Assembly: GCF_010211765.1 (NCBI RefSeq)
Contig: NZ_PDWO01000002.1
Span: 225,581 to 289,580, forward strand
Direction: 5' to 3'
DNA: 64,000 bases
Source: Pseudoxanthomonas kaohsiungensis
Lineage (GTDB): Bacteria; Pseudomonadota; Gammaproteobacteria; Xanthomonadales; Xanthomonadaceae
In this document: positions 1 through 6,860 of the stretch, one piece after another
How positions within the stretch are numbered: position 1 is the stretch's first letter
How the letters are laid out: each line of letters starts with the position of its first letter
Position numbers and translations under genes: made by a program
The notes under the pieces: model-generated
The model's database searches: none
The model's input: the letters and a program-made list of their open reading frames with translations, nothing else
Told to the model about the DNA's origin: nothing

Positions 1-1
1 G

Positions 2-391
2 GTGCAGGCCTGTCCATGCGGCAGCGGCCAGGCGTATCCGCAGTGCTGCGGCCGCTGGCACGCCGGCGAGCCGGCGCCGGATGCGCAGGCGTTGATGCGG
101 TCGCGCTACAGCGCCTACGTGCTCAAGCGGCGCGATTACCTGCTCGCCACCTGGCATCCCGCCACGCGCCCACCGGCGGACGAACTGGGCCTGGACGACG
201 CGCCCGGCGCGCGCACCGCCTGGCTCGGCCTGGAGCTGAAATCGCACCGCGCCACCGGGCAGGACACGGCCGAGGTCGAATTCGTCGCCCGCTTCCGCGT
301 CGGCGGTGGCCGCGCCCAGCGCCTGGTCGAGCGCAGCCGCTTCGAGCGCATCGACGGGCGCTGGTTCTACCGCGACGGCGACCTGCGCTGA
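2..391 (+). CDS. YchJ-family SEC-C protein (possibly cut at the left edge)
   Basis: Small cytosolic protein of the YchJ/UPF0225 family. The N-terminus carries a SEC-C-type zinc knuckle (CPCGSGQAYPQCC, residues 4-16). The following alpha+beta domain has the family features RSRYSAYVLK near residue 34 and a WLGLEL strand near residue 74. The biochemical role of the family is not firmly known; the zinc knuckle resembles the SecA C-terminal metal site, so protein or nucleic-acid contact is plausible. The 129-aa length fits a short YchJ. The GTG at base 2 gives a normal family N-terminus, but an upstream start outside the window cannot be excluded. It is followed 86 bp later by the serine hydrolase gene in the same direction. 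Confidence 0.85.
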   Translation: MQACPCGSGQAYPQCCGRWHAGEPAPDAQALMRSRYSAYVLKRRDYLLATWHPATRPPADELGLDDAPGARTAWLGLELKSHRATGQDTAEVEFVARFRVGGGRAQRLVERSRFERIDGRWFYRDGDLR

Positions 392-477
392 GCGGCCGCA
401 TCTGTTGACTTCCGGCAGGTCACGCCGGACCCGTCCCGACCTAGAGTGGGTGCACCACGGCACCGGGAAGGCGCAGG

Positions 478-1794
478 ATGAACAGCGACAGCACCCCTGC
501 GGCCACGCCGCCCGCGCCGGGCAGGCACGCGCCGCGCCGGTTCCTGCGCCGCCTGTTGCGCGGCCTGGCCTGGCTGGCGCTGTTGCTGCTGGTCCTGGCG
601 GCGCCGACGCTGGCCTACCACGCCCGCTGGAGCTGGCCGCGCGCCACCCTGCCCGGGGTGGGCACGGCGCAGGAGCAGCAGCGCGCCGCGCCGGCCATGG
701 ATCCGGCGCTGGCCACGCGGTTGATGGCGATCGTGCGCGACGCCCGCAGCACCTCCGGCCTGCCGTCGCTGTCGGCGGCGGTAGCGCGCACCGATGGACT
801 GGACTGGGCCGGCGCCAGCGGCTGGGCCGACATCGATCGCCGCCAGGCGGCGGGCGTGGCTTCGCGCTATCGCACCGGCAGCATCGCCAAGCCGATCACC
901 GCAGTGGCGATGATGCGCCTGGCCGAAGCCGGCGCGCTCGACCTCGACGCGCCCGGCGCCGAGGTGGTGTCCGGCCTGCCCCCGGGCCTGGCGCCGCTGA
1001 CCGCGCGGCAGCTGGCCTCGCACACCGGTGGCGTCCGCCATTACTCGCCGATGCCCTGGGGCTGGTGGTGGCCGGGCTGGTTCGAGGCCAACTCGCAGCG
1101 GCACTATCCGAGCGTGGAGGCCGGGCTGGCGCTGTTCGCCGGCGACCGCCTGCGCTTCGCGCCGGGCGCGGGCTTCCAGTACTCCACCTTCGGTTACTCG
1201 CTGCTGTCGCGGCTGCTGGAGGGCGCGGCGGGGCGGCCGTTCCCGGCGCTGCTGGCCGCGCAGGTGTTCGCGCCGGCCGGCATGACCGGGACCGCGGTCG
1301 ACACGCCCGGCGCGATGCCCGACCGGGTCGCCTTCTACGTGGGCCAGGGCGACCGCTACACCGCGGCGCGCCCGGTCGATTCGAGCTTCCGCATCGCCGG
1401 CGGCGGCCTGGTGTCCACGCCGACCGACCTGGCGCGCTTCGGCCTCGCGTTGCAGGACGGCCGGCTGCTGTCGGCGGACGGCGTCCGGCGGATGTGGACC
1501 GTGCAGCCGCTGGCCGACGGCAGCGCCAACCCGCAGAACTACGCGCTGGGCTGGCGGGTGGACGAATCGACGCGCCTGTTCGTCGACGGCCGGCCGTTGC
1601 AGGTGGTCCACCACGGCGGCAGCCAGGCCGGCGCCGCCGCCTTCCTGCTGCTGGTGCCGGAACAGGGGCTGGCGGTGGCGGTGATGGCGAACTCCAGCGA
1701 CGGCCGCGCGCAGGTGCAGGACACCGCCCTGCGGCTGGCGCAGGAACTGCTGCAGGTGCCAGCGGCGGTAAAAGCGGCTGCCCACGCGGACTGA
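478..1794 (+). CDS. Membrane-anchored serine hydrolase, class C beta-lactamase/DD-peptidase-like fold
   Basis: Serine hydrolase of the beta-lactamase/penicillin-binding-protein-like (AmpC, EstB) superfamily, 438 aa. An Arg-rich start and a hydrophobic helix (residues about 19-44) suggest an N-terminal membrane anchor or uncleaved signal with the catalytic domain in the periplasm. The nucleophile motif SxxK is SIAK at residues 135-138. The second-motif region reads YSTFGYS instead of the common YxNxGY, and HHGG near residue 380 fits the third motif. Family members include esterases, D-aminopeptidases and peptidoglycan carboxypeptidases, so no substrate can be named; resistance to beta-lactams should not be inferred. 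The ATG is preceded by an AGG-rich stretch. The gene stands alone, 77 bp before the transglycosylase gene. Confidence 0.85.
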   Translation: MNSDSTPAATPPAPGRHAPRRFLRRLLRGLAWLALLLLVLAAPTLAYHARWSWPRATLPGVGTAQEQQRAAPAMDPALATRLMAIVRDARSTSGLPSLSAAVARTDGLDWAGASGWADIDRRQAAGVASRYRTGSIAKPITAVAMMRLAEAGALDLDAPGAEVVSGLPPGLAPLTARQLASHTGGVRHYSPMPWGWWWPGWFEANSQRHYPSVEAGLALFAGDRLRFAPGAGFQYSTFGYSLLSRLLEGAAGRPFPALLAAQVFAPAGMTGTAVDTPGAMPDRVAFYVGQGDRYTAARPVDSSFRIAGGGLVSTPTDLARFGLALQDGRLLSADGVRRMWTVQPLADGSANPQNYALGWRVDESTRLFVDGRPLQVVHHGGSQAGAAAFLLLVPEQGLAVAVMANSSDGRAQVQDTALRLAQELLQVPAAVKAAAHAD

Positions 1795-1853
1795 GCGCGG
1801 CGCGTGCGCGCGTGCGTTGGCGGCGCCGTGAACGCCGGCCATGCCGCGCGTCC

Positions 1854-1859
1854 TAGAAT
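1854..1859 (+). promoter_or_regulatory. Probable -10 element of the transglycosylase gene
   Basis: TAGAAT matches five of six bases of the sigma70 -10 consensus and lies 12 bp upstream of the ATG at 1872, so transcription would begin very close to the start codon and leave a very short leader. No convincing -35 is visible. Similar TAGAAT hexamers sit just upstream of other genes here, such as mnmG (41531-41536). Confidence 0.4.
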
Positions 1860-1871
1860 GCACCGCAGGCC

Positions 1872-4058
1872 ATGGAGACGGCAGCCGTGCACGCCCCCAC
1901 CTTTCCACTCCGCATTTCCGCCCCGGTTCTCGCGCTGCTGCTGGCGCTGCCGTTGCCGCTGTGCGCGCAGGACGCGGCCTTCCAGCGCTGCCTGGCGGCG
2001 ATGCAGCCGCAGGCCGCCGCGCGCGGCGTCGATGCGGCCACGTTCGCGCGCTACACCGCCGACCTGCAGCCCGATCGCACGGTGCTGCCGCTGCTCGACG
2101 CGCAGCCGGAGTTCACCACGCCGATCTGGGACTACCTGGCCGGGCTCGTCGACGACCAGCGCGTGGCCGACGGCAGGGCGATGCTGGCGACCCGTCGCGA
2201 CCTGCTGGCGCGCCTGCAGGCCCAGTACGGCGTCGATCCGGAGACGGTGGTGGCGGTGTGGGGCGTGGAGAGCGACTACGGCCGCATCACCGGCAAGCGC
2301 CCGCTGCGGGTGTCGCTGGCCACGCTGGCCTGCGAGGGCCGGCGCCAGGACTTCTTCCGCGGCGAGTTCCTCGCCCTGCTGTCGTTGCTCCAGGCGGGCG
2401 ACCTGTCCGATCCGCAGTTGACCGGATCGTGGGCGGGCGCGTTCGGGCAGACCCAGTTCATTCCGAGCACCTACGCGCGCATCGCGGTCGATGGCGACGG
2501 CGATGGCCGCCGCGACCTGGTCGCCAGCGTGCCCGATGCGTTGGCCTCCACCGCCCATTACCTGCAGCGGGCCGGCTGGCGCACGGGCGAACCGTGGGGC
2601 TACGAGGTCAAGCTGCCGCCGGGGTTCGACGCATCGCTGGCCGGGCGCACCGCGCGCCGGCCGCTGTCGGACTGGGTGGCGCGGGGCATCGCCCGGGCCG
2701 ACGGGAGCGCGATCGCGGCCAGCGACGCACGCAGTGCGCTGCTGCTGCCGGCCGGCCGCGACGGGCCGGCGTTCCTGGTGTTCCGCAACTACGACGCGAT
2801 CTATTCGTACAACGCCGCCGAGAGCTACGCCCTGGCCATCGCCACGCTGGCCGACCGCCTGCGCGGCGGCGCGGGGATCGTCGCCGCCTGGCCGACCGAC
2901 GATCCGGGCCTGTCGCGCGCGCAGCGCCGCGAGCTGCAGGCGTTGCTGCTCGCGCGCGGCCACGACATCGGCGCGGTCGACGGCATGGTCGGCACCGCCA
3001 CCCGGCGGGCGATCGCCGCCGAGCAGGCGCAGCTGGGACTGCAGCCGGCCGATGGCCGCGCCGGCCAGCGCATCCTGGCGGCCCTGCGTGCCGCAGCCCC
3101 GCCCGCGCCCGCGCCGGCCACGGCGTTCGGGCTCCCGCCCGCTTACGCGACGCTGGTGCAGTCGCCCTCGCCCACCACCCGAAGGACAGTGAAGATGCAG
3201 GATGTTCCCGGCCTCAGCCTCGGCAAGCACCACGGACTGGACGCCTTGCTGGTGGACACGCCGCTGGCCACGGCGGCGGTCTCGCTGTTCGGCGGGCAGG
3301 TGGTCTCGTTCGCGCCTACCGGGCAGCAGGACGTGTTCTGGCTGTCGCCGTTGCGGGCGGAGCTGCCGACCCCGATCCGCGGCGGCACCCCCGTGTGCTG
3401 GCCGTACTTCGGCCGCCAGGGCCAGTCGAACGAGGTGCCCGCGCACGGCTTCGTCCGCACCGTGCCGTGGCAGCTGGTCGCCGCGAGCCGCGAAGCCGAT
3501 GGCACCGTGGTGCTCGAGCTGGAACCGCCGCCGCTGCAGGACCTGGCGCTGCGCCTGCGCATGCAGCTGCGCATCGGCCGCACCCTGGAGCAGCGCCTGT
3601 CGACGACCAATGCGGGGACGCAGCCGGTGCGCTTCACCGAAGCGCTGCACAACTATTTCCGGGTCGGCGACGCGGCCAAGGTGCGGATCGAGGGCCTGGA
3701 CGGGCTGACCTTCCTCGACAAGAACGACGGCGGCAATGCGCACGTGCAGCAGGGCCACTGGGACCTGCACGATCCGCGCGACCCGGGCCGCGCCGACCGC
3801 CTGTTCCCCGGCGCCGGCGGCAGCTACCGCCTGGTCGACCCGGGCCTGCGCCGGCGGATCGACCTGCAGGTGGACGGCGGGCGCAGCGCGGTGGTGTGGA
3901 ACCCGGGCGAGGCCGGTGCCGCGCGCATGGCCGACGTCGGCCCGCACTGGCGCGAGTTCGTCTGCCTGGAAGCGGCCAACGCCGGCCCCGACGTGGTCGA
4001 ACTGGCGCCGGGCGCCACCCACACCTTGGTCCAGACGATCTCGGCGGCGCCGTTGTAG
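1872..4058 (+). CDS. Lytic murein transglycosylase (MltB/SLT_2) read through into D-hexose-6-phosphate mutarotase
   Basis: One uninterrupted 728-codon frame carries two proteins that are normally separate. Residues 1-33 are a signal peptide ending near LCAQD. Residues about 35-330 are an SLT_2/MltB lytic transglycosylase with catalytic Glu133 in VESDYG and the GSWAGAFGQTQFIPSTY signature. Residues about 338-402 form a peptidoglycan-binding_1 domain. From Met442 (ATG at 3195) the sequence is a complete aldose-1-epimerase-family mutarotase (YeaD-like), with AHGFVRT, EALHNYF and FVCLEAANAG motifs. The first part acts on the cell wall in the periplasm, the second on cytosolic sugar phosphates. 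A fused product would export the mutarotase, so independent translation from ATG 3195 (AAGGA at 3182-3186) seems likely. Changing CGA at 3180-3182 to TGA would restore a transglycosylase stop 12 bp before that ATG. The final TAG lies inside a palindromic repeat. Confidence 0.85.
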   Translation: METAAVHAPTFPLRISAPVLALLLALPLPLCAQDAAFQRCLAAMQPQAAARGVDAATFARYTADLQPDRTVLPLLDAQPEFTTPIWDYLAGLVDDQRVADGRAMLATRRDLLARLQAQYGVDPETVVAVWGVESDYGRITGKRPLRVSLATLACEGRRQDFFRGEFLALLSLLQAGDLSDPQLTGSWAGAFGQTQFIPSTYARIAVDGDGDGRRDLVASVPDALASTAHYLQRAGWRTGEPWGYEVKLPPGFDASLAGRTARRPLSDWVARGIARADGSAIAASDARSALLLPAGRDGPAFLVFRNYDAIYSYNAAESYALAIATLADRLRGGAGIVAAWPTDDPGLSRAQRRELQALLLARGHDIGAVDGMVGTATRRAIAAEQAQLGLQPADGRAGQRILAALRAAAPPAPAPATAFGLPPAYATLVQSPSPTTRRTVKMQDVPGLSLGKHHGLDALLVDTPLATAAVSLFGGQVVSFAPTGQQDVFWLSPLRAELPTPIRGGTPVCWPYFGRQGQSNEVPAHGFVRTVPWQLVAASREADGTVVLELEPPPLQDLALRLRMQLRIGRTLEQRLSTTNAGTQPVRFTEALHNYFRVGDAAKVRIEGLDGLTFLDKNDGGNAHVQQGHWDLHDPRDPGRADRLFPGAGGSYRLVDPGLRRRIDLQVDGGRSAVVWNPGEAGAARMADVGPHWREFVCLEAANAGPDVVELAPGATHTLVQTISAAPL
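3182..3197 (+). promoter_or_regulatory. Internal ribosome binding site and ATG for the mutarotase half
   Basis: AAGGA at 3182-3186 lies 8 nt before ATG 3195-3197, exactly where mutarotase homology begins. Codons just before it (CGA AGG ACA GTG AAG) lack the strong GC-third-position bias of the surrounding coding sequence, so this stretch looks like an intergenic junction that has become readable. It supports separate translation of the epimerase. Confidence 0.6.
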
Positions 4059-4145
4059 GAGCCGATCCTCATCGGCGACTCCGTAACGTTCGGTCAGCCG
4101 CGATCATCCGCGACATCGGTGTCGCCGATGAGGATCGGCTCCTAC
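4055..4145. repeat. SMAG/REP-type palindromic dimer (GTAG...CTAC)
   Basis: Two 25-nt arms at 4055-4079 and 4121-4145 are perfect reverse complements, beginning GTAGGAGCC and ending GGCTCCTAC, separated by 41 nt. Each arm also contains its own inner near-palindrome (GCCGAT...ATCGGC). The GTAG end is typical of the SMAG REP family of Stenotrophomonas. The TAG of GTAG at 4056-4058 is the stop codon of the upstream mutarotase. No RAYT transposase, the enzyme usually linked to REP spread, is in this window. Confidence 0.85.
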
Positions 4146-4253
4146 ATCCATCAGGCACGGATAGGTGGCGGGGCCGTACACTTCGCGCCTTCGGGCTGCC
4201 GCGCGCACTCGGGCAGATGACGCGACGATGACCCGCACACACAGGACGTAAGC

Positions 4254-5495
4254 GTGGACCCCTCCCTGCATCGGCCGGCCGCGCGGCGCGCGGCGCTGGC
4301 CTTCATCTTCGTCACCGTGCTGATCGACGTGCTGGCCTTCGGCGTGATCATCCCGGTGCTGCCGCACCTGGTGGAGGCGTTCACCGGCGGCGACATCGCC
4401 AGCGCCGCGCGCTGGGTCGGCGTGTTCGGCATGGTCTTCGCGGCGGTGCAGTTCGTCTCCACCCCGGTGCAGGGCGCGCTGTCGGACCGCTACGGGCGGC
4501 GCCCGGTGATCCTGCTGTCGTGCCTGGGCCTGGGCCTGGACTTCGTGTTCATGGCGCTGGCCAGTTCGCTGCCGATGCTGCTGGCCGGTCGGATCATCTC
4601 CGGCATCTTCTCGGCCAGCTTCACCACCGCCAACGCATACATCGCCGACGTCACCCCGCCGGACCGGCGCGCGAAGAGCTACGGCATGATCGGCGCCGCG
4701 TTCGGCCTGGGTTTCGTGATCGGCCCGCTGATCGGCGGCTGGCTGGGCGGCATCGACCTGCGCCTGCCGTTCTGGTTCGCCGCGGGGCTGGCGCTGCTGA
4801 ACTTCCTCTACGGGTGGTTCGTGCTGCCCGAGTCGCTGCCGCCGGAGCGGCGCTCGCCGCGGTTCGACGCGGCCCACGCCAATCCGTTCGGGGCGCTGGT
4901 GCTGCTGCGCGCGTATCCGCAGGTGTTCGGCCTGGCGGCGGTGGTGTTCCTGGCCAACCTGGCCCACTACGTGTACCCGAGCATCTTCGTGCTGTTCGCC
5001 GACTACCGCTACCGGTGGGGGCCGCGCGAGGTGAGCTGGGTGCTGGCGGCGGTGGGCGTGCTCAGCATCATCGTCAACGTGGGCCTGGTCGGGCGCACGG
5101 TCCGGGCGATCGGCGAGCGGCGCACGCTGCTGCTCGGCCTGGCCTGCGGCGTGGCCGGCTTCGTCATCTACGGCCTGGCCGGCCACGGCTGGCTGTTCCT
5201 CGTCGGCTTGCCGGTGAGTGCGTTGTGGGCGTTGGCCGCGCCGGCGACGCAGGCGCTGATCACGCGCCAGGTGGGGCCGGAGGTCCAGGGGCGCATCCAG
5301 GGCGCGCTGATGAGCCTGACCAGCCTGGCCGGCATCGCCGGGCCGCTGGTGTTCGCCAACGTGTTCGCGGTCTTCGTCGGTGCGGATGCGCCAGCGCAGG
5401 TGCCGGGGGCGCCATGGCTGCTGGCGGCCCTGTTGCTGGCCTGCGCGTGGTTCGTCGGTTGGCGCCACGCCCCGCGGCATCCCGCGCCTGCGTAG
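4254..5495 (+). CDS. MFS drug efflux transporter, TetA-like (DHA1 family)
   Basis: Inner-membrane proton-driven exporter of the major facilitator superfamily, 413 aa with about 12 membrane helices. Helix 1 (ALAFIFVTVLIDVLAFGVI) and the loop 2-3 motif GALSDRYGRRPVIL are typical of tetracycline-resistance-type transporters, as is GLGFVIGPLIGGWLGG near residue 160. Chromosomal TetA-like genes of Xanthomonads export varied compounds; resistance to tetracycline cannot be read from the sequence. The start is GTG at 4254. The gene is flanked on both sides by GTAG palindromes and its TAG stop is the TAG of the downstream repeat. No TetR-type regulator is adjacent. Confidence 0.88.
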   Translation: MDPSLHRPAARRAALAFIFVTVLIDVLAFGVIIPVLPHLVEAFTGGDIASAARWVGVFGMVFAAVQFVSTPVQGALSDRYGRRPVILLSCLGLGLDFVFMALASSLPMLLAGRIISGIFSASFTTANAYIADVTPPDRRAKSYGMIGAAFGLGFVIGPLIGGWLGGIDLRLPFWFAAGLALLNFLYGWFVLPESLPPERRSPRFDAAHANPFGALVLLRAYPQVFGLAAVVFLANLAHYVYPSIFVLFADYRYRWGPREVSWVLAAVGVLSIIVNVGLVGRTVRAIGERRTLLLGLACGVAGFVIYGLAGHGWLFLVGLPVSALWALAAPATQALITRQVGPEVQGRIQGALMSLTSLAGIAGPLVFANVFAVFVGADAPAQVPGAPWLLAALLLACAWFVGWRHAPRHPAPA

Positions 5496-5621
5496 GAGCC
5501 GATCCTTATCGGCGACACGGGCGCCGCCGGTCGCAGCATCGCGCGGGAAGCGGTGACGCCTGCATTACCGGTGGTTCGGGTGCCCGACTGCCTCGGGTCG
5601 CCGATGAGGATCGGCTCTTAC
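5492..5621. repeat. SMAG/REP-type palindromic dimer
   Basis: Arms at 5492-5516 (GTAGGAGCCGATCC...) and 5597-5621 (...GGATCGGCTCTTAC) are inverted copies with a few mismatches; the right end reads TTAC instead of CTAC. The 80-bp centre has no coding potential. The TAG at 5493-5495 ends the MFS gene, the second example of a repeat-supplied stop. The element lies between convergent genes, where a hairpin could also help end transcription. Confidence 0.85.
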
Positions 5622-5668
5622 AATGCGCGTCGCCGGCGGCCACGCGTGGGTGGCCGCCGGCACGTGCG

Positions 5669-6097
5669 TCAGTCGTTGTCCACGGCCAGGATGCGGCCGT
5701 CCTTCGCGTCGACGCGCACTTCGATGTTCTTGCCGTCGTCGCGCTCGGCGTCGGCCTTCCACACGCCGTCGTCGTAATCCACGTCATGCACCTTCGAGTA
5801 GCCGGCGGCGGTCACCTTGGCCTTGACGTCGTCGGCGGTGAGGTTGGAGACGACGTCCTCGGCATAGACCTTGCCGGTGGCGTCGACGCGCAGGTCGATG
5901 CGGTTGCCGTCGGCGCTGGTGGCATCGGTTTCCCACATGCCGTCCTCGAACTCGAGGTCGTCGATGCGGGTGTAGCCCTGCTTGGTCAGCAGTTCGCGCA
6001 CCTGCGGCTCGGTCAACGACGCGGCCTTCTCGGCGGCGAAGGCGGCGGGGACGGTGGCCAGGGAAAGCAGGGCGATGGCAAGGGGGCGCAGCGTCAT
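5669..6097 (-). CDS. Secreted protein with two PepSY domains
   Basis: Periplasmic protein of 142 aa. Residues 1-21 are a signal peptide (MTLRPLAIALLSLATVPAAFA, cleavage near AFA-AE). Two PepSY-like repeats follow, roughly residues 27-75 and 82-140; each has a helix (VRELLTKQGYTRIDDLEF; VKAKVTAAGYSKVHDVDY), a W-containing strand, and ends with DLRVDATG or EVRVDAKDG. PepSY domains are often linked with peptidase inhibition or regulation outside the cytoplasm. The start ATG at 6097 has a GGAG ribosome site; an upstream extension would bury the signal peptide. Divergent from the heme oxygenase gene. The specific target is unknown. Confidence 0.85.
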   Translation of the reverse strand: MTLRPLAIALLSLATVPAAFAAEKAASLTEPQVRELLTKQGYTRIDDLEFEDGMWETDATSADGNRIDLRVDATGKVYAEDVVSNLTADDVKAKVTAAGYSKVHDVDYDDGVWKADAERDDGKNIEVRVDAKDGRILAVDND

Positions 6098-6317
6098 GTC
6101 GTTCTCCGGAAGGTTGGGGACGCCCACCCTGCACCGGCCCACCTCAGGGTCCGGTGAACGCGGCGATGTCGATACCGGCACCGTTCAGCGGCGTGAATGC
6201 CGGGCTGCAAGTCCACGCCAGGGCGGCTGTTACGCTGGCGCCCCGACGAGTGAAACCGCAGTCGCCAGCACGGCCACCCGCACACGCAGCGCACGCTCGG
6301 CCGGAGCCGCGGCCGCA

Positions 6318-6860
6318 CTGCGCACGGCCACGCATCCCGCACACAGGGCGGTGGAGTCGCTGCCGCTGATGCGTGCACTGATGTCCGCCGACATCGACCC
6401 TTCGACCTACACCGACGTGCTGCGCCGGCAGTGGCGCATCCATGCCGGCTGGGAGCAGGCGAACGCGGACTGGCTGCGGGCGCAGGCGTGGACCTACCGG
6501 CCGCGCGCGCCGGCATTGCAGGCCGACCTGGACTGGTTGCAGGCCGGAGCGCCGGACGGTGCGCCGATGCCGGCGCCCCGGGTGGACGACGACGCCAGCG
6601 GCTGGGGCATGCTCTATGTCGTGGAAGGCTCGGCGCTGGGTGGCCAGGTGATCGCCCGGCACCTGCGCCGCACCCGGCCGGAGCTGGCCGGCGCCCTGCG
6701 GCACTTCGGCGCCGCAACGCCACCGGGCCAGGAATGGCCGCGCTTCTTGGCCCTGCTCGAGCGGCACCTGCGCGATGCCTCCGCGCTTGCCCGCGCGGTC
6801 GACGGCGCGCGCGCATTGTTAGCCCACTTCCACCACCACCTTGCCGGCGCTCGCGCATGA
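6318..6860 (+). CDS. bphO: Biliverdin-producing heme oxygenase (start uncertain)
   Basis: BphO-type heme oxygenase, which opens heme to biliverdin, the chromophore of the downstream phytochrome. The domain begins LRTATHPAHRAVESL, giving the proximal heme-ligand His, and contains WGMLYVVEGSALGGQVI, the distal-helix signature. It overlaps bphP by ATGA at 6857-6860, so the two genes form an operon. The start is a problem: no ATG, GTG or TTG lies in frame near the domain. The nearest upstream are TTG 6114 and ATG 6096, and the latter overlaps the start codon of the opposite PepSY gene. The first ones downstream, GTG 6351 and ATG 6369, would remove the His. I give the CTG at 6318 where homology starts. 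A non-standard start, an undetected frameshift or a long N-terminal extension are all possible. Confidence 0.8.
   Translation: MRTATHPAHRAVESLPLMRALMSADIDPSTYTDVLRRQWRIHAGWEQANADWLRAQAWTYRPRAPALQADLDWLQAGAPDGAPMPAPRVDDDASGWGMLYVVEGSALGGQVIARHLRRTRPELAGALRHFGAATPPGQEWPRFLALLERHLRDASALARAVDGARALLAHFHHHLAGARA

Noticed and set aside
478-1794. Calling the serine hydrolase a beta-lactamase
   Set aside because: The fold is shared by esterases and peptidases; the second motif is atypical and no resistance evidence exists.
4254-5495. Calling the MFS gene a tetracycline-resistance determinant
   Set aside because: It belongs to the TetA-like group by motifs, but no TetR partner or other evidence of drug specificity is visible.
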